Shown: positions 47,860-58,823 of the stretch, one piece after another
Position numbering within the stretch: position 1 is the first letter of the stretch
How the letters are laid out: the number at the start of each line of letters is the position of its first letter
Source of the DNA: Pseudomonas sp. PDM04
Lineage (GTDB): Bacteria; Pseudomonadota; Gammaproteobacteria; Pseudomonadales; Pseudomonadaceae
Direction of reading: 5' to 3'
Length of the DNA stretch: 64,000 bases
NCBI RefSeq assembly: GCF_014851765.1
Contig: NZ_JACVAI010000003.1
Span: 558,001 to 622,000 of the forward strand
The notes under the pieces: generated by a model
The model's input: the letters and a program-made list of their open reading frames with translations, nothing else
Database searches by the model: none
Told to the model about the DNA's origin: nothing
Translations under genes and position numbers: made by a program

Positions 47860-48354
47860 CTACTCGACTCGCATCTCCCCACTGAACACCAAGGTGTTGC
47901 GGCACCGCCGACACAGATACCTCCGCCCCTGGCGCACCAGGCTGTGGCGCTGGGCCGAGAAGGGGAAATCGCTGTCGGCGCACGGGCACTTGTAGATGTA
48001 GCGGGTCACGCTACGTCGCTTGACGTCATAGGTGTGGCAGCGATTGGGTGGCAGTTCGTATACACCGCGCATGATCAATTGCCACTCTTCACCATGGGGC
48101 TGGATGCGATCGCCGAACAACTGGTGGGCAATCAGGTGGGCGACCTCATGGGCCACGGTCTGCTTGAGGAAGTCTTCGGTGTTTTCCCGGTACAGCTGCG
48201 GATTGAACCGCAGCAGGTTCTCGTGCAGGTGCGCGACACCGGCTTTTTGCCCGCGCAGCTTGAGGCTGACCACCGGGCGTTTGAACGTTCGTTTGAAAAA
48301 GGATTCGGCTTGTTGGAAACAGTCTTCGACGCGGGTATTGAGTTGCTCGGGCAT
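47860..48354 (-). CDS. sprT: SprT-family zinc metalloprotease-like protein
   Basis: 164 residues. Zincin motif TVAHEVAHLIAHQLFG (HExxH-like HEVAH) about 68-80, a third ligand candidate in QPHGEEW, and a C-terminal zinc ribbon with paired cysteines (KCPCAD, LCRRCRNT). This is the SprT/SPRTN architecture; the eukaryotic relative degrades DNA-protein crosslinks, while the bacterial role is unclear. GGAGAG upstream of the ATG. Confidence 0.9.
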   Translation of the reverse strand: MPEQLNTRVEDCFQQAESFFKRTFKRPVVSLKLRGQKAGVAHLHENLLRFNPQLYRENTEDFLKQTVAHEVAHLIAHQLFGDRIQPHGEEWQLIMRGVYELPPNRCHTYDVKRRSVTRYIYKCPCADSDFPFSAQRHSLVRQGRRYLCRRCRNTLVFSGEMRVE

Positions 48355-48452
48355 GCTTGATGGCTCTCCAGAGATGTCGAGTATGCCGCAACCCCGGGGC
48401 CTTGCGAATCGCCGATGCGCCGAATGGTCGTCGCGCCTGCGGTGGTCCTGGA

Positions 48453-48485
48453 CAATAGAAGGCCGCCTTGCGGCGGCCTGTATTG
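48453..48485 (-). terminator. Hairpin after YIP1 gene
   Basis: CAATA..GGCCGCC-TTGC-GGCGGCC..TATTG, a long stem between convergent flanks, without a strong T run. Probable terminator of the minus-strand gene. Confidence 0.55.
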
Positions 48486-48513
48486 GCAGATGTTGTTATT
48501 GGGTGACGTGTCG

Positions 48514-49116
48514 CTAATTGGTATAGACCGGCCCTACGCCAAGCCCCCAGACAATGACCGTGAACGCCATGATGGCCACCAGCACTACCAGGCCGACGGC
48601 AAGCACTGAACTCGAAAACAGGAAGCCCTCATCCGATGGAATATTCATGAAGGTCGGCAGCCCCACATACAGCAGGTACACCGTGTAGCAGATGGCCGCC
48701 GTCCCGACGATCATCCCCAGCCACATGTGGGGGTACAGGGCCGCGAGGCCGCCGACGAACAGCGGGGTCGCGGTATAGGTCGCAAACGCCACGCAGCGAG
48801 CCAGGCTCGGGTTGGCATCATAGGTGCGCGCCATCCAGTGAATGAACGCGCCCATCACTGCAACGCCCCCGAGCATCGCCAGGTACGACATGATCGTCAT
48901 CCAGAGCGCGCTCTCGTTCGTCAGCATCACCGGCGCACGGTTGCCGATCACCCAGCCAACCTGCGTGGTGCCGATAAACGCCGACACGGCGGGGATCGCC
49001 GCAAGAATCAGCGTGTGGGTCAGGTACATGTGGCTGATGCTTTCCTCCTGATCGCCACGGATTTCTTTCCATTCCTGGTCGGGGTGGGTGAAGAGCCCCA
49101 CTACGTGATGGATCAT
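48514..49116 (-). CDS. YIP1-family integral membrane protein
   Basis: 200 residues from ATG 49116 ([20 protein letters not shown]), which has AAGAGGAG 9 bp upstream. The N-terminal HPDQEW motif and five hydrophobic segments (starting about 32, 70, 102, 128, 165) match the bacterial Yip1 domain family. Function unknown. Divergent from ttcA across a region with nested repeats. Confidence 0.82.
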   Translation of the reverse strand: MIHHVVGLFTHPDQEWKEIRGDQEESISHMYLTHTLILAAIPAVSAFIGTTQVGWVIGNRAPVMLTNESALWMTIMSYLAMLGGVAVMGAFIHWMARTYDANPSLARCVAFATYTATPLFVGGLAALYPHMWLGMIVGTAAICYTVYLLYVGLPTFMNIPSDEGFLFSSSVLAVGLVVLVAIMAFTVIVWGLGVGPVYTN

Positions 49117-49180
49117 GCCAGTCACTCCTCTTGTTTTTACCGTCGCCCCCCAGTGGAGCGCTTACGGGCCAAAGTGGCCA

Positions 49181-49238
49181 GGTAAGAAAGGTCTTTATAT
49201 GTCTGCGACCTTATGTCGCAGTATAGAAAGGTCTTACC
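49181..49238. repeat. Nested inverted and direct repeats between YIP1 gene and ttcA
   Basis: Outer inverted repeat GGTAAGA (49181-49187) / TCTTACC (49232-49238), direct repeats AGAAAGGTCTT at 49185 and 49225 (40 bp apart), and an inner hairpin CTGCGAC-CTTAT-GTCGCAG (49203-49221). Not a REP sequence and not a motif I recognise. Confidence 0.8.
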
Positions 49239-49402
49239 GGCGTTGGTGCAGGGGTGTTAGAGCAAATCGCGCTGTAAACATGCCTGTTAATCGCCGCAAG
49301 CTCTGTCAAACGCCAGCCCTCCGGCAGACAGAGAGCGCTTCGCCAGCCCGGCGTTTATGCGTAAAATGCCGGCCTTTCGTCACACCTCACGGATTTCGCG
49401 TC

Positions 49403-50227
49403 ATGGGCACTCTCACGGTCAACCAGAACAAACTGCAAAAGCGCCTTCGCCGACTGGCCGGTGAGGCCGTTACCGATTTCAACATGATTGAAGACGGCGA
49501 CAAGGTCATGGTCTGCCTGTCCGGTGGCAAGGACAGCTACACCATGCTCGACGTGCTGATGCATTTGCAGAAGGTAGCGCCGATCAAGTTCGAGATCGTC
49601 GCCGTGAACATGGACCAGAAGCAGCCGGGCTTTCCCGAGGACGTGCTGCCGGCGTACCTGAAAACGCTGGGCATCGAGTATCACATCGTCGAGAAAGACA
49701 CCTATTCGGTGGTCAAGGAACTGATTCCGGAAGGCAAGACCACCTGCTCGCTGTGCTCGCGCCTGCGTCGCGGCACGCTCTACACCTTTGCCGACGAAAT
49801 CGGCGCGACCAAGATGGCCCTCGGTCATCACCGCGACGACATCGTCGAAACCTTCTTCCTCAACATGTTCTTCAATGGCTCGCTCAAGGCCATGCCGCCA
49901 AAGTTGCGTGCCGACGACGGCCGTAACGTGGTGATTCGGCCGTTGGCCTACTGCAACGAAAAAGACATCCAGGCCTACTCGGACTTCAAGCAGTTCCCGA
50001 TCATCCCGTGCAACCTCTGCGGGTCGCAGGAAAACCTGCAACGTCAGGTGGTCAAGGAAATGCTTCAGGACTGGGAGCGCAAGACTCCGGGCCGCACCGA
50101 GAGCATCTTCCGCAGCTTGCAGAACGTGATCCCGTCGCAGCTGGCGGACCGCAACCTGTTCGATTTCACCAGCCTGAAGATCGACGAAACCGCGGCTTCG
50201 CGCTTCGTCAACGTAGTCAACCTGTAA
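49403..50227 (+). CDS. ttcA: tRNA 2-thiocytidine(32) biosynthesis protein TtcA
   Basis: ATP- and Fe-S-dependent thiolation of cytidine 32 in tRNAs. 274 residues from [12 protein letters not shown]; longer frames upstream are not homologous. PP-loop [12 protein letters not shown] (about 40-50), Fe-S cysteines in [10 protein letters not shown] (about 115) and CNLCGSQEN (about 205), and HHRDDIVET. Followed 32 bp downstream by a Tag-type glycosylase gene. Confidence 0.95.
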   Translation: MGTLTVNQNKLQKRLRRLAGEAVTDFNMIEDGDKVMVCLSGGKDSYTMLDVLMHLQKVAPIKFEIVAVNMDQKQPGFPEDVLPAYLKTLGIEYHIVEKDTYSVVKELIPEGKTTCSLCSRLRRGTLYTFADEIGATKMALGHHRDDIVETFFLNMFFNGSLKAMPPKLRADDGRNVVIRPLAYCNEKDIQAYSDFKQFPIIPCNLCGSQENLQRQVVKEMLQDWERKTPGRTESIFRSLQNVIPSQLADRNLFDFTSLKIDETAASRFVNVVNL

Positions 50228-50259
50228 ACAGGTTCTGTTTTTCGATACCAGGAGAGGGC

Positions 50260-50934
50260 ATGCGCGATTACAAGTGGCTGAACGAGTACTGCCTGAACCG
50301 CTTCGGTTCGGCGGCTGAACTGCAAGCCCATCTGCCCGTTCCCAAGACCCCGGCGCAATTGCGCGACATCACCGACGACCGCTACCTCTCGACCATGGCC
50401 CTGCGTGTCTTCCGCGCCGGGCTCAAGCACAGTCTGGTGGACGCCAAGTGGCCGGCCTTCGAGGAAGTGTTTTTCCGCTTCGACCCGGAAAAGGTCGTGC
50501 TGATGAGTGCCGAACACCTTGAGCGCCTGATGCAGGAAGCGCGAATCATCCGTCACCTGGGCAAGCTCAAGAGCGTGCCGCGCAACGCGCAGTTCGTGTT
50601 GGACGTGGCCCATGAGAAGGGTAGCTTCGGCACGTTGATCGCCGATTGGCCGGTGACCGATATCGTCGGCTTGTGGACGTACCTGAAAAAGCGCGGCAGT
50701 CAATTGGGCGGGCTGTCGGCGCCCCGGTTCCTGCGGATGGTCGGCAAGGACACCTTCGTGCCGAGCTATGACGTGGTGGCGGCATTGAATGCGCAGAAGA
50801 TCATCGACAAGGTGCCGACCAGCCTGCGCGACCTGGCCCTGGTGCAAGACGTGTTCAACCAGTGGCACGAAGAGAGCGGTGGACGGCCGATGAGCCAGAT
50901 CTCGATGATGCTGGCTTACACCGCCAATCACTGA
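50260..50934 (+). CDS. DNA-3-methyladenine glycosylase I family protein
   Basis: Probable base-excision repair enzyme of the HhH-GPD superfamily. 224 residues after GGAGAGG. Starts MRDYKWLNEYCLNRFGSAAE; contains LMQEARIIRHLGKLKSVPRN like the Tag family, and helix-hairpin-helix-like segments. It is longer than E. coli Tag and lacks an obvious N-terminal zinc pair, so it belongs to the Tag-like branch; exact substrate uncertain. Probably co-transcribed with ttcA. Confidence 0.75.
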   Translation: MRDYKWLNEYCLNRFGSAAELQAHLPVPKTPAQLRDITDDRYLSTMALRVFRAGLKHSLVDAKWPAFEEVFFRFDPEKVVLMSAEHLERLMQEARIIRHLGKLKSVPRNAQFVLDVAHEKGSFGTLIADWPVTDIVGLWTYLKKRGSQLGGLSAPRFLRMVGKDTFVPSYDVVAALNAQKIIDKVPTSLRDLALVQDVFNQWHEESGGRPMSQISMMLAYTANH

Positions 50935-50966
50935 CACCGAGTTGAGTTCGTCGGCGGCAAGCCGAT

Positions 50967-51010
50967 CTCGCTCCCACAGGGCAGCGACCCTGGTCCGGTG
51001 TGGGAGCGAG
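50967..51010. repeat. REP hairpin
   Basis: CTCGCTCCCACA and TGTGGGAGCGAG inverted arms, 20-bp loop. Confidence 0.85.
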
Positions 51011-51045
51011 CCTGCTCCGGACCGCGTTGCGACAATAGCGGTTGA

Positions 51046-51471
51046 TCAGGCGGCGGCGATTGCGCCTTCGCCCGCCAGCCTGCGGTTCAACTGATGCCGC
51101 CAGCGCACATACAGCAATGCCGAGCAGAACACCGCCAGGCTCGCGCCCATCTCCAGCAACCCGAACACCTGACGGTTCGGGTCATACGCGGCCAACGCGC
51201 CCTTGATGAAATACAGATTCACCGCAAAACACATCCACGAATGCCCGCGGGGGCTGCCGACCAGCATGCCGGGCGCCAATAACAGCAGCGGCACCAGCTC
51301 GATCAGCAGAATCACCCAGGGTCGGGCGCCGTGCAGGTCCGCCACCCACAGGTAGTAGACGCACAGCAGCCCCACCAGGCCGAAAAAACACAGCAGGCTG
51401 ATCACGCGCATGGCCCGCACGCGCGGCTCGAGCCATTCGATGGCGGGCAGGACTTTCGGCTTCTTGGCCAC
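51046..51471 (-). CDS. DUF2069 family membrane protein
   Basis: 141 residues from GTG 51471 (VAKKPKVLPAIEWLEPRVRA) with GGAGG 7 bp upstream. Four hydrophobic helices (about 25-43, 50-68, 75-93, 105-123). Function unknown. Start lies 3 bp after the wrbA stop, forming an arsC-wrbA-DUF2069 operon as in P. aeruginosa. Confidence 0.82.
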   Translation of the reverse strand: MAKKPKVLPAIEWLEPRVRAMRVISLLCFFGLVGLLCVYYLWVADLHGARPWVILLIELVPLLLLAPGMLVGSPRGHSWMCFAVNLYFIKGALAAYDPNRQVFGLLEMGASLAVFCSALLYVRWRHQLNRRLAGEGAIAAA

Positions 51472-51473
51472 CC

Positions 51474-52420
<947 letters not shown>

Positions 52421-52534
52421 GTGCGGGTCGCATTTGGCGTAAGGTGGCGGCTATTCTAACTGTGCTGCGCGTAATCCAGAACCTTGGGAGGCGATGGGTC
52501 GCAGGCGCATTCAATTTTGAACAAGGATTACGAC

Positions 52535-53002
52535 ATGACAAGGCGATTGGCAGCGGCATTCGCGATTTTCGCAGCGCTGATGCTGGGGGGCTGCGGCAAC
52601 GATTACGGGATCGACCAGAACGGCCAGAAAGTCGCGGCCGAACGTCTGGACAAGCAGTGGCTGGTGCTCAATTACTGGGCGGAGTGGTGTGGGCCGTGCC
52701 GTACCGAGATCCCGGAGCTGAACACCCTGGCCGATCAATTGAAAGGCAAGAACATCGGCGTATTCGGGGTCAACTTCGACAACGTGCAGGGTGAAGAACT
52801 GAAAAGCGCCAGCGAAAAGCTGGGCATCAAGTTCACCGTGCTGGCACAGGACCCCAGCGAGATTTTCGACTTGCCGCGCAGCGAGGCGTTGCCGGTGACG
52901 TACATCATCGACAACAAGGGCAAGGTGCGTGAACAACTGATGGGCGAACAGACGGCGGCGGGCGTCATGGCCAAGCTGCAAGCATTGCAGGCGATCCACT
53001 GA
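52535..53002 (+). CDS. TlpA-like thioredoxin-fold lipoprotein
   Basis: 155 residues from MTRRLAAAF after AAGGA. Lipobox LGGCGND (Cys about 19), then a thioredoxin fold with redox motif WCGPC in YWAEWCGPCRTEIPEL and cis-Pro in ALPVTYIIDNKG. Membrane-anchored periplasmic thiol-disulfide protein, perhaps for cytochrome or envelope protein reduction. Divergent from arsC. Confidence 0.9.
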   Translation: MTRRLAAAFAIFAALMLGGCGNDYGIDQNGQKVAAERLDKQWLVLNYWAEWCGPCRTEIPELNTLADQLKGKNIGVFGVNFDNVQGEELKSASEKLGIKFTVLAQDPSEIFDLPRSEALPVTYIIDNKGKVREQLMGEQTAAGVMAKLQALQAIH

Positions 53003-53010
53003 GCGCGATG

Positions 53011-53040
53011 ATCGATCCCGCGTGCGAGCGCGGGACCGAT
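53011..53040. terminator. Hairpin between TlpA-like gene and META-domain gene
   Basis: TCCCGCG-TGCGAG-CGCGGGA stem extended by ATCG/CGAT; no T run. Probable terminator for convergent genes. Confidence 0.5.
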
Positions 53041-53053
53041 ACTCACACAGGGC

Positions 53054-53458
53054 TCAACCCTCTTCGAGCCACCAGCGCAGTGGCTTGCCTTCGGCAGGCC
53101 AGAAGCGCATCTGCTCGATCGATGACACGTCCCAGCGCTGCACGCCTTCCAGCGCCTGGAGGAAACGCTTTTCCTGTTCCATGAGCGCAGGTGCACACAA
53201 TTTGCGGGTGCTGCCGACCTTGCCGAAACTCAGCTTGTCGCCGTCCAGCGTGTAGGGCGCAAACCAGTGGTTGCAGCCGGCATTGCCATAGGCCCGGCCG
53301 TCTTCACCGAGGGTGATGGTCAGGTGGCTGTAATCCATCAATGGGCGCTCGCCAATCCACTCCAGAATGTAGCTGCGGTTCTGTTGCAGTTGGACCGGCT
53401 CGGCGGCGCAGCCCAGCAGGCTGGCACCGACCAGTGCGCTCAGAGCGAGGCGTTTCAT
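53054..53458 (-). CDS. META/HslJ-domain lipoprotein
   Basis: 134 residues from MKRLALSAL after AGGAG. Lipobox ASLLGCAAE (Cys about 17). META-type domain with LEWIGERPLMDYSHLTITLG, GRAYGNAGCNHWFAPYTLDG and KLCAPALMEQEKRFLQALEG, matching the HslJ/META family of envelope proteins. Its ATG overlaps the stop of the upstream zinc-ribbon gene, so the two are coupled. Confidence 0.88.
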   Translation of the reverse strand: MKRLALSALVGASLLGCAAEPVQLQQNRSYILEWIGERPLMDYSHLTITLGEDGRAYGNAGCNHWFAPYTLDGDKLSFGKVGSTRKLCAPALMEQEKRFLQALEGVQRWDVSSIEQMRFWPAEGKPLRWWLEEG

Positions 53459-53892
53459 CACGCAGGCTCCTGGCATTTCGGGCACAGGTGTTTCTCGCCA
53501 ACGCTGCGCCAGCCAAGTTCGGCGATCCGCGCCGTGGCCGCAGGCTTTTCAGCCTTGTTGCCCAGCTTGGCGTCGACGGCGAACTCGAAGCTCAGTTCCC
53601 TGGCGCAGCTGTCGCAATTGACTTTCCAGGTGTGGATCGCCAGTTCGCCGAACACCGGGCCACTGGCCACCGCGACCCATTGACCGGGCGGGTTGATCAG
53701 GTGGCGTACCGTTTCGACGGTCAGGCGCATGGACAAGTCCTTGGCGCCCTTGAGGGTGACGACCAGCACGTCATTGTTGCGAATCGAGCCGCCGTTGCCG
53801 GTGACTTGATAACGCCCCGGCACCAGGGCGCGGCATTCGGTGAGGGTGTGTTGCGGGTTCATCAGGTTATAGCGGAAATCGTGTTCGACCAT
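53458..53892 (-). CDS. Conserved hypothetical protein with paired CxxC motifs
   Basis: 144 residues from MVEHDFRYNLMNPQ with GGAGG 4 bp upstream. The central part is beta-rich (TGNGGSIRNNDVLVVTLKG); CDSC at about 98 and CPKC near the end probably form a zinc ribbon. Cytoplasmic, no signal. Function unknown; lies between ldhA and the META lipoprotein gene, overlapping the latter. Confidence 0.78.
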   Translation of the reverse strand: MVEHDFRYNLMNPQHTLTECRALVPGRYQVTGNGGSIRNNDVLVVTLKGAKDLSMRLTVETVRHLINPPGQWVAVASGPVFGELAIHTWKVNCDSCARELSFEFAVDAKLGNKAEKPAATARIAELGWRSVGEKHLCPKCQEPA

Positions 53893-53969
53893 GGGTCCTC
53901 CAAATCTGCGCGGAATGCTAGCACGGACATCGGTGCCGCACTGCGCACAGAAGCGACCTTCGATCCGGT

Positions 53970-54962
53970 TCAGCCGACATCCACCTGGTTTTGCGGGTCG
54001 CCGGCCGCCCACGCGGCAATATTCTGCAATGTTGTCGCGGCGATGGCGCCCAGGGCTTCACGGGTCAGGAAGGCCTGGTGCGCGGTGACGATCACGTTGG
54101 GGAAGGTCAGCAGGCGGGCCAGCACGTCGTCCTGCAACGGCAGGTCGGAGCGGTCTTCGAAGAACAGCTGGGCTTCTTCCTCGTACACGTCCAGCCCCAG
54201 GTAACCCAATTGGCCCTCCTTCAAGGCATCGATCAGCGCCGGCGTGTCCACCAGGCCACCGCGCCCGGTGTTGATCAGCATGGCGCCGGGTTGCATGTGC
54301 GCCAGCGAATCGCGGTTGATCAGGTGTTTGCTGTGCGCGTTGAGCGGGCAGTGCAGGCTGATGATCTGCGATTGCGCGAGCAACTGCGGCAAGTCCAGGT
54401 AGCGCGCGCCCAGCGCTTCCACCTGCGGATTGGGATAGGGGTCGTAGGCCAGGAGCTGGCAGCCGAAGCCGTTCATGATTTTGGCAAAGGTCGCGCCGAT
54501 CTGTCCGGTGCCGACCACGCCGACGGTCTTGCCCACCAGGTCGAAACCGGTCAGCCCATGCAGGCTGAAATCCCCTTCGCGGGTGCGGTTGTAGGCACGG
54601 TGCAAGCGACGGTTGAGCGCCAGGATCAGCGCCACTGCGTGTTCGGCCACCGCATGGGGCGAGTAGGCCGGAACCCGTACGATCGTCAGCCCCAGGCGCT
54701 TGGCCACGGCCAGGTCGACATGGTTGTAGCCGGCCGAGCGCAAGGCGATCAGGCGAGTGCCGCCTGCTGCCAGGTGTTCGAGCACGGGCGCGCCGAGGTC
54801 ATCGTTGATGAACGCGCAGACCACTTCGTGGTGTTCGGCCAACGCCACGGTGTCCAGGCTCAGTCGTGCCGACTGGAAGTGCAGTTCGATGCCGGCGGGG
54901 AGGTCGGCGCCGAGAAAGCTGTCGCGGTCGTAAGTCTGGCTGCTGAAAAGAATCGTACGCAT
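53970..54962 (-). CDS. ldhA: D-lactate dehydrogenase (fermentative)
   Basis: NADH-dependent reduction of pyruvate to D-lactate. 330 residues from MRTILFSSQTYD after AGGAGG. NAD-binding GVVGTGQIGATFAKIMNGFG, the catalytic Arg in LINTGRGGLVDT, Glu in DVYEEEAQ, and His in VTAHQAFLT. Located downstream of gacS on the same strand, as in P. aeruginosa. Confidence 0.94.
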   Translation of the reverse strand: MRTILFSSQTYDRDSFLGADLPAGIELHFQSARLSLDTVALAEHHEVVCAFINDDLGAPVLEHLAAGGTRLIALRSAGYNHVDLAVAKRLGLTIVRVPAYSPHAVAEHAVALILALNRRLHRAYNRTREGDFSLHGLTGFDLVGKTVGVVGTGQIGATFAKIMNGFGCQLLAYDPYPNPQVEALGARYLDLPQLLAQSQIISLHCPLNAHSKHLINRDSLAHMQPGAMLINTGRGGLVDTPALIDALKEGQLGYLGLDVYEEEAQLFFEDRSDLPLQDDVLARLLTFPNVIVTAHQAFLTREALGAIAATTLQNIAAWAAGDPQNQVDVG

Positions 54963-55003
54963 GGCATCCTCCTGGAAACTCAAAAACGGTTCGGCCGATC
55001 GAG

Positions 55004-55030
55004 GTGGGAGCGAGCCCGCTCGCCACGAGG
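55004..55030. repeat. REP element
   Basis: GTGGGAGCGAGCCCGCTCGC, single REP between ldhA and gacS. Confidence 0.75.
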
Positions 55031-55132
55031 GTGTGCCAGTCGAGCAATGTCGGCTGATACGCCACGATCACCGCAAAGCGGGTCTCGCGCTTTTATCCTA
55101 GCGCCGAGCGTGGTCAACGCCATTGCGCTGCA

Positions 55133-57886
55133 TCAGGCATTTATGCGGGCCTGAGCCGCCAGTCGATTGATGGCCCGATCGAGTTCTTCCAGGGCGCCGG
55201 AGGCTTTCGGGTCCTGTTGCTTGAGCAGGGTTTCGCTGCGTTGGCAGGCCGCTCTGAGCTGCGGCACCCCGCAGTAGCGGGTCGCGCCATGCAGGCGATG
55301 CACCCGTTCGATCAACGCCGTGTGATCCTGGGTTTCGCGGGCCACACGGATCGCTTCGCGGTCGGCCTCCAGCGACGCCAGCAGCATTGCCAGCATGTCC
55401 GCCGCCAGATCCTGCTTGCCGGCGGCCAGGCGCAAGCCTTCTTCGTGATCCAGCACCTGCAGTTCATGGCCGCTGCCGTGGCTGTCGCTGGAACGCTCCG
55501 GAACCTGATTGCGCAGCGCCAGGCCGGTCCACTTCAACACCACCTGGGCCAGTTGTCTTTCACTGATCGGTTTGGTCAGGTAGTCGTCCATGCCACTTTG
55601 CAGCAAGGCGCGTTTTTCGTTGGCCATGGCGTGGGCCGTGAGGGCCACGATCGGCATCGGCGTGCTGTGCCGTTCACTTTCCCACTGGCGGATGCTCTCG
55701 GTACTCTGGCGTCCGTCCATGCCGGGCATCTGCACATCCATCAGCACCAGATCAAAGGTCTCGCTCTGCACGGCCTTGACCGCGGCATAACCGCTTTCCA
55801 CGGCGAGAACCTTGGCCCCGAGGTCTTCGAGCAGGGTTTGCACCAGCAACAGGTTGGCCGGGTTGTCGTCGACACACAGCACTTTGGGGGCCCGGCTGGC
55901 CACCGGCTCGCCGGGCTCGCTGCGTTGCTGGCGCGGGTTGACCAGGTCGGACAGGGACCGGCGCAGCTTGCGCGTGCAGGCCGGTTTGGCCTGAAGCTGA
56001 CTGTGCGGGTTGGGCACCGACAGGTGGAACAACGTCTGTTCGGTGGTCGGGCACAAAACCAGCACCTTGCAGCCGAGGTGCTCGAGGTCCCAGATATGCT
56101 GGTTGAGGCGCTCCGGCGGCATGTCGTTGCTGGTGATGCCGAGCACGGCGAGGTCGATGGCCTGGTCGGTCTGGTGCGCGCCCATCACGCCATTGGTCAG
56201 CCTTTCCAGGGTATTGAACGGCGTGACCTCCAGGCCACAATCCTCCAGTTGATGCTGCAATGCCTGGCGCGCCAGTTCGTGGTTTTCCAGGACCGCGACC
56301 CGCCGTCCGAGCAGCGGCGCACCGGGCATGTCCTCGGCATCGTCACGGGTTTTGGGCAGGCTCAGGCTGATCCAGAACTCCGAACCTTCGCCGGGCGTGC
56401 TGTCGACGCCAATCTCGCCGCCCATCTGCTCGATCAGGCGCTTGGAAATCACCAGACCCAGGCCCGTGCCGCCCGGCTGCCGGGACAGCGAGTTGTCGGC
56501 CTGGCTGAAGGCCTGGAAAAGGGCGCGCACATCCTCGTTGGACAAGCCGATGCCGGTGTCCTGGATGCTGATGCGCAATTGCACGCTGTCTTCGTGTTCG
56601 TCTTCGAGCATGGCGCGGGCGACGATGGTGCCTTCGCGGGTGAACTTGATCGCATTGCTCACCAGGTTGGTGAGGATCTGCTTGAGCCGCAACGGATCCC
56701 CCACCAGCGACAACGGCGTGTCGCGATACACTAGGCTCACCAGCTCCAGCTGTTTGGCATGGGCGGCGGGAGCGAGGATGGTCAGGGTGTCCTGGAGCAG
56801 GTCGCGCAGGTTGAACGGAATATGATCGAGCACCAGCTTGCCGGCCTCGATTTTCGAGAAGTCGAGGATCTCGTTGATGATGCCCAGCAGGCTGTCGGCG
56901 GATTTTTCGATGGTGCCCAGGTAATCGAGCTGGCGCGGTGTCAGTTCGCTTTTCTGCAACAGGTGGGTGAAACCGAGAATGCCATTGAGCGGCGTACGGA
57001 TCTCATGGCTCATGTTGGCCAGGAATTCGGATTTGATCCGGCTCGCCTCCAGGGCTTCCTTGCGCGCCAGGTCCAGCTCGATGTTCTGGATTTCAATGGT
57101 TTCCAGGTTCTGGCGCACGTCCTCGGTGGCCTGGTCGATGCTGTGCTGCAACTCTTCCTGGGCGTTTTGCAGGGTGCCGGCCATGCGGTTGATGCCGGAG
57201 GCCAGTTCATCCAGCTCCTGGCTGCCGAGGGGCGGCAGGCGGGTTTCCAGGTGACCGTCCTTGAGCTGCGCCACCGCTTGCTGGATCTGGTTCAGCGGCC
57301 GGTTGATCGTGCGGCCCATGCGCAATGCCAGCAGCGCCGTGGCTGCCAGGCCTGCGCCGATCAGCAGCAGGCTGGCGAACAGGCTGCGATAGCCGCGCAG
57401 TAGCATGCCGTTGTGCGAGATTTCCAGTTCGACCCAGCCCAGCATGCGCTCGGTTTCCTCGGGAATCAGGTCGCCGGCGAGGTTGCGGTGCTTGCCGAAC
57501 ACCGGCAGCAGGTAACGGGTCGCGTCGTTGCCGCTGCGTCGCAGCATCTGCGAGCCGTTGCCCAGGGGGGCCTGATTGAGCATGGTCGGGCCGGCATGGG
57601 CGAGTGGCGTGCGGTCCGGGGCGAGGAAGGTCACCGCGCGCACGTCAGGGGTTTCCAGGGATTGGGTCGCGATGCGTTCGAGCAGTTCGGCGTCGTTGTG
57701 GCTCATGGCCGGGGCGACGAGAGGGGCGAGCTGTTCGGCGATCATTTCGCCGCGCTGCATGAGTTGGGCTTGCAGGTCCGATTGCTGCATCCAGGTGAAA
57801 TAGCCGCCCAGCACCAGGGCCATCAGGCTGGTTGGAAGCAAGGTCAGCAACAGCACGCGGCCTTTAATTCCCAGTTTCTTGAGCAC
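55133..57886 (-). CDS. gacS: Hybrid sensor kinase GacS
   Basis: Tripartite sensor at the top of the Gac/Rsm cascade; phosphorylates GacA, which induces Rsm small RNAs that titrate RsmA. 917 residues from GTG 57886 ([14 protein letters not shown]) with AGGAG upstream; this start puts the H-box histidine ([12 protein letters not shown]) exactly at residue 294, the published position. TM1 about 10-30, periplasmic loop, TM2 about 165-185, HAMP, kinase about 285-515, receiver with [13 protein letters not shown] (about 717), and HPt with [13 protein letters not shown] (about 863). Divergent from pirR. Confidence 0.97.
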   Translation of the reverse strand: MLKKLGIKGRVLLLTLLPTSLMALVLGGYFTWMQQSDLQAQLMQRGEMIAEQLAPLVAPAMSHNDAELLERIATQSLETPDVRAVTFLAPDRTPLAHAGPTMLNQAPLGNGSQMLRRSGNDATRYLLPVFGKHRNLAGDLIPEETERMLGWVELEISHNGMLLRGYRSLFASLLLIGAGLAATALLALRMGRTINRPLNQIQQAVAQLKDGHLETRLPPLGSQELDELASGINRMAGTLQNAQEELQHSIDQATEDVRQNLETIEIQNIELDLARKEALEASRIKSEFLANMSHEIRTPLNGILGFTHLLQKSELTPRQLDYLGTIEKSADSLLGIINEILDFSKIEAGKLVLDHIPFNLRDLLQDTLTILAPAAHAKQLELVSLVYRDTPLSLVGDPLRLKQILTNLVSNAIKFTREGTIVARAMLEDEHEDSVQLRISIQDTGIGLSNEDVRALFQAFSQADNSLSRQPGGTGLGLVISKRLIEQMGGEIGVDSTPGEGSEFWISLSLPKTRDDAEDMPGAPLLGRRVAVLENHELARQALQHQLEDCGLEVTPFNTLERLTNGVMGAHQTDQAIDLAVLGITSNDMPPERLNQHIWDLEHLGCKVLVLCPTTEQTLFHLSVPNPHSQLQAKPACTRKLRRSLSDLVNPRQQRSEPGEPVASRAPKVLCVDDNPANLLLVQTLLEDLGAKVLAVESGYAAVKAVQSETFDLVLMDVQMPGMDGRQSTESIRQWESERHSTPMPIVALTAHAMANEKRALLQSGMDDYLTKPISERQLAQVVLKWTGLALRNQVPERSSDSHGSGHELQVLDHEEGLRLAAGKQDLAADMLAMLLASLEADREAIRVARETQDHTALIERVHRLHGATRYCGVPQLRAACQRSETLLKQQDPKASGALEELDRAINRLAAQARINA

Positions 57887-58100
57887 GCCACTCTCCTGCA
57901 TCCAGCCATTTAGGAACCGGCGCGTACATCCGGCACGCGCCACCTGCGCAGTGTAGCGATTTGCTTGCGGGCAATCCTCGTAAAATTGATGTCGCCATTC
58001 GTCGGGCCGCTCGGGGTCTGGAGGTCGCGGGCAACGCTCGGCTTGCCCCTGGCGAGGCAATCTTGAATAATCGCCAACTGAGAATTATTTGCAGATAGTC

Positions 58101-58823
58101 ATGACTCCCAATGCTGTTGGCCATCCCCGAATCCTCTCCATCGAAGACGACCTGGTGCTGGGTGCCTACGTGCACGAGCAACTGGGGCGCAGCGGTTTCC
58201 AGGTCACTTGGTGCCAGAACGGGCAGGAAGGCCTGGCGATGGCCCGCGAGAATACCTTCGACGTGGTGCTGATGGACATCCTGCTGCCGGGCCTGAATGG
58301 CTTGTCGGTGTTGACCGAGTTGCGCCAGAACCATTCCACCCCGGTGCTGCTGATGTCGGCGCTGGGGGCCGAGGCGGATCGCATCAGCGGTTTTCGTCTC
58401 GGTGCCGATGATTACCTGCCCAAGCCCTTCAGCATGGCTGAATTGCACGTGCGCATCGAAGCGATCCTGCGTCGCGTCGCGCTGGACCGCCGGCCGTCGG
58501 TCGAACCGCCGGTGCCGGCGGTGGACAGCCTGCGATTCGACGAGGAGCGCTTCGAGGTGTTCTATGGCGAACAGGCTGCCGGACTGACCCGCAGCGAATA
58601 CCGCTTGCTCGACACCCTCAACCGCAACGGCGACGAAGTGTTGAGCAAGGCCTTCCTTTATCAGCACGTGCTGCAGCGCGGGTACGCGGCCCACGACCGC
58701 AGCCTCGACATGCACATCAGCCAGATCCGCCGCAAGCTCAAGGCCATCGGCTACACCGAGCGGGAAGTGCGCACGGTGTGGGGCAAAGGCTACGTCCTGG
58801 GGGCCGACCATGAAGTGGGCTGA
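58101..58823 (+). CDS. pirR: Response regulator PirR-like
   Basis: OmpR-family regulator, 240 residues from ATG 58101 (MTPNAVGHPRILSIEDD); a TTG four codons earlier is possible. Phospho-acceptor in VVLMDILLPGLNG, lysine in YLPKPFSMAEL, winged helix with LTRSEYRLLDTLNRNGDEVL and SLDMHISQIRRKLKAIG. Named from position: in P. aeruginosa the gene after gacS is pirR, controlling a ferric-enterobactin receptor. The cognate receptor gene is missing here, so the target may differ. Overlaps pirS by 14 bp. Confidence 0.85.
   Translation: MTPNAVGHPRILSIEDDLVLGAYVHEQLGRSGFQVTWCQNGQEGLAMARENTFDVVLMDILLPGLNGLSVLTELRQNHSTPVLLMSALGAEADRISGFRLGADDYLPKPFSMAELHVRIEAILRRVALDRRPSVEPPVPAVDSLRFDEERFEVFYGEQAAGLTRSEYRLLDTLNRNGDEVLSKAFLYQHVLQRGYAAHDRSLDMHISQIRRKLKAIGYTEREVRTVWGKGYVLGADHEVG

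Noticed and set aside
55217..56734. 505-codon plus-strand frame opposite gacS
   Set aside because: Shadow of gacS; no recognisable domain and no ribosome site.
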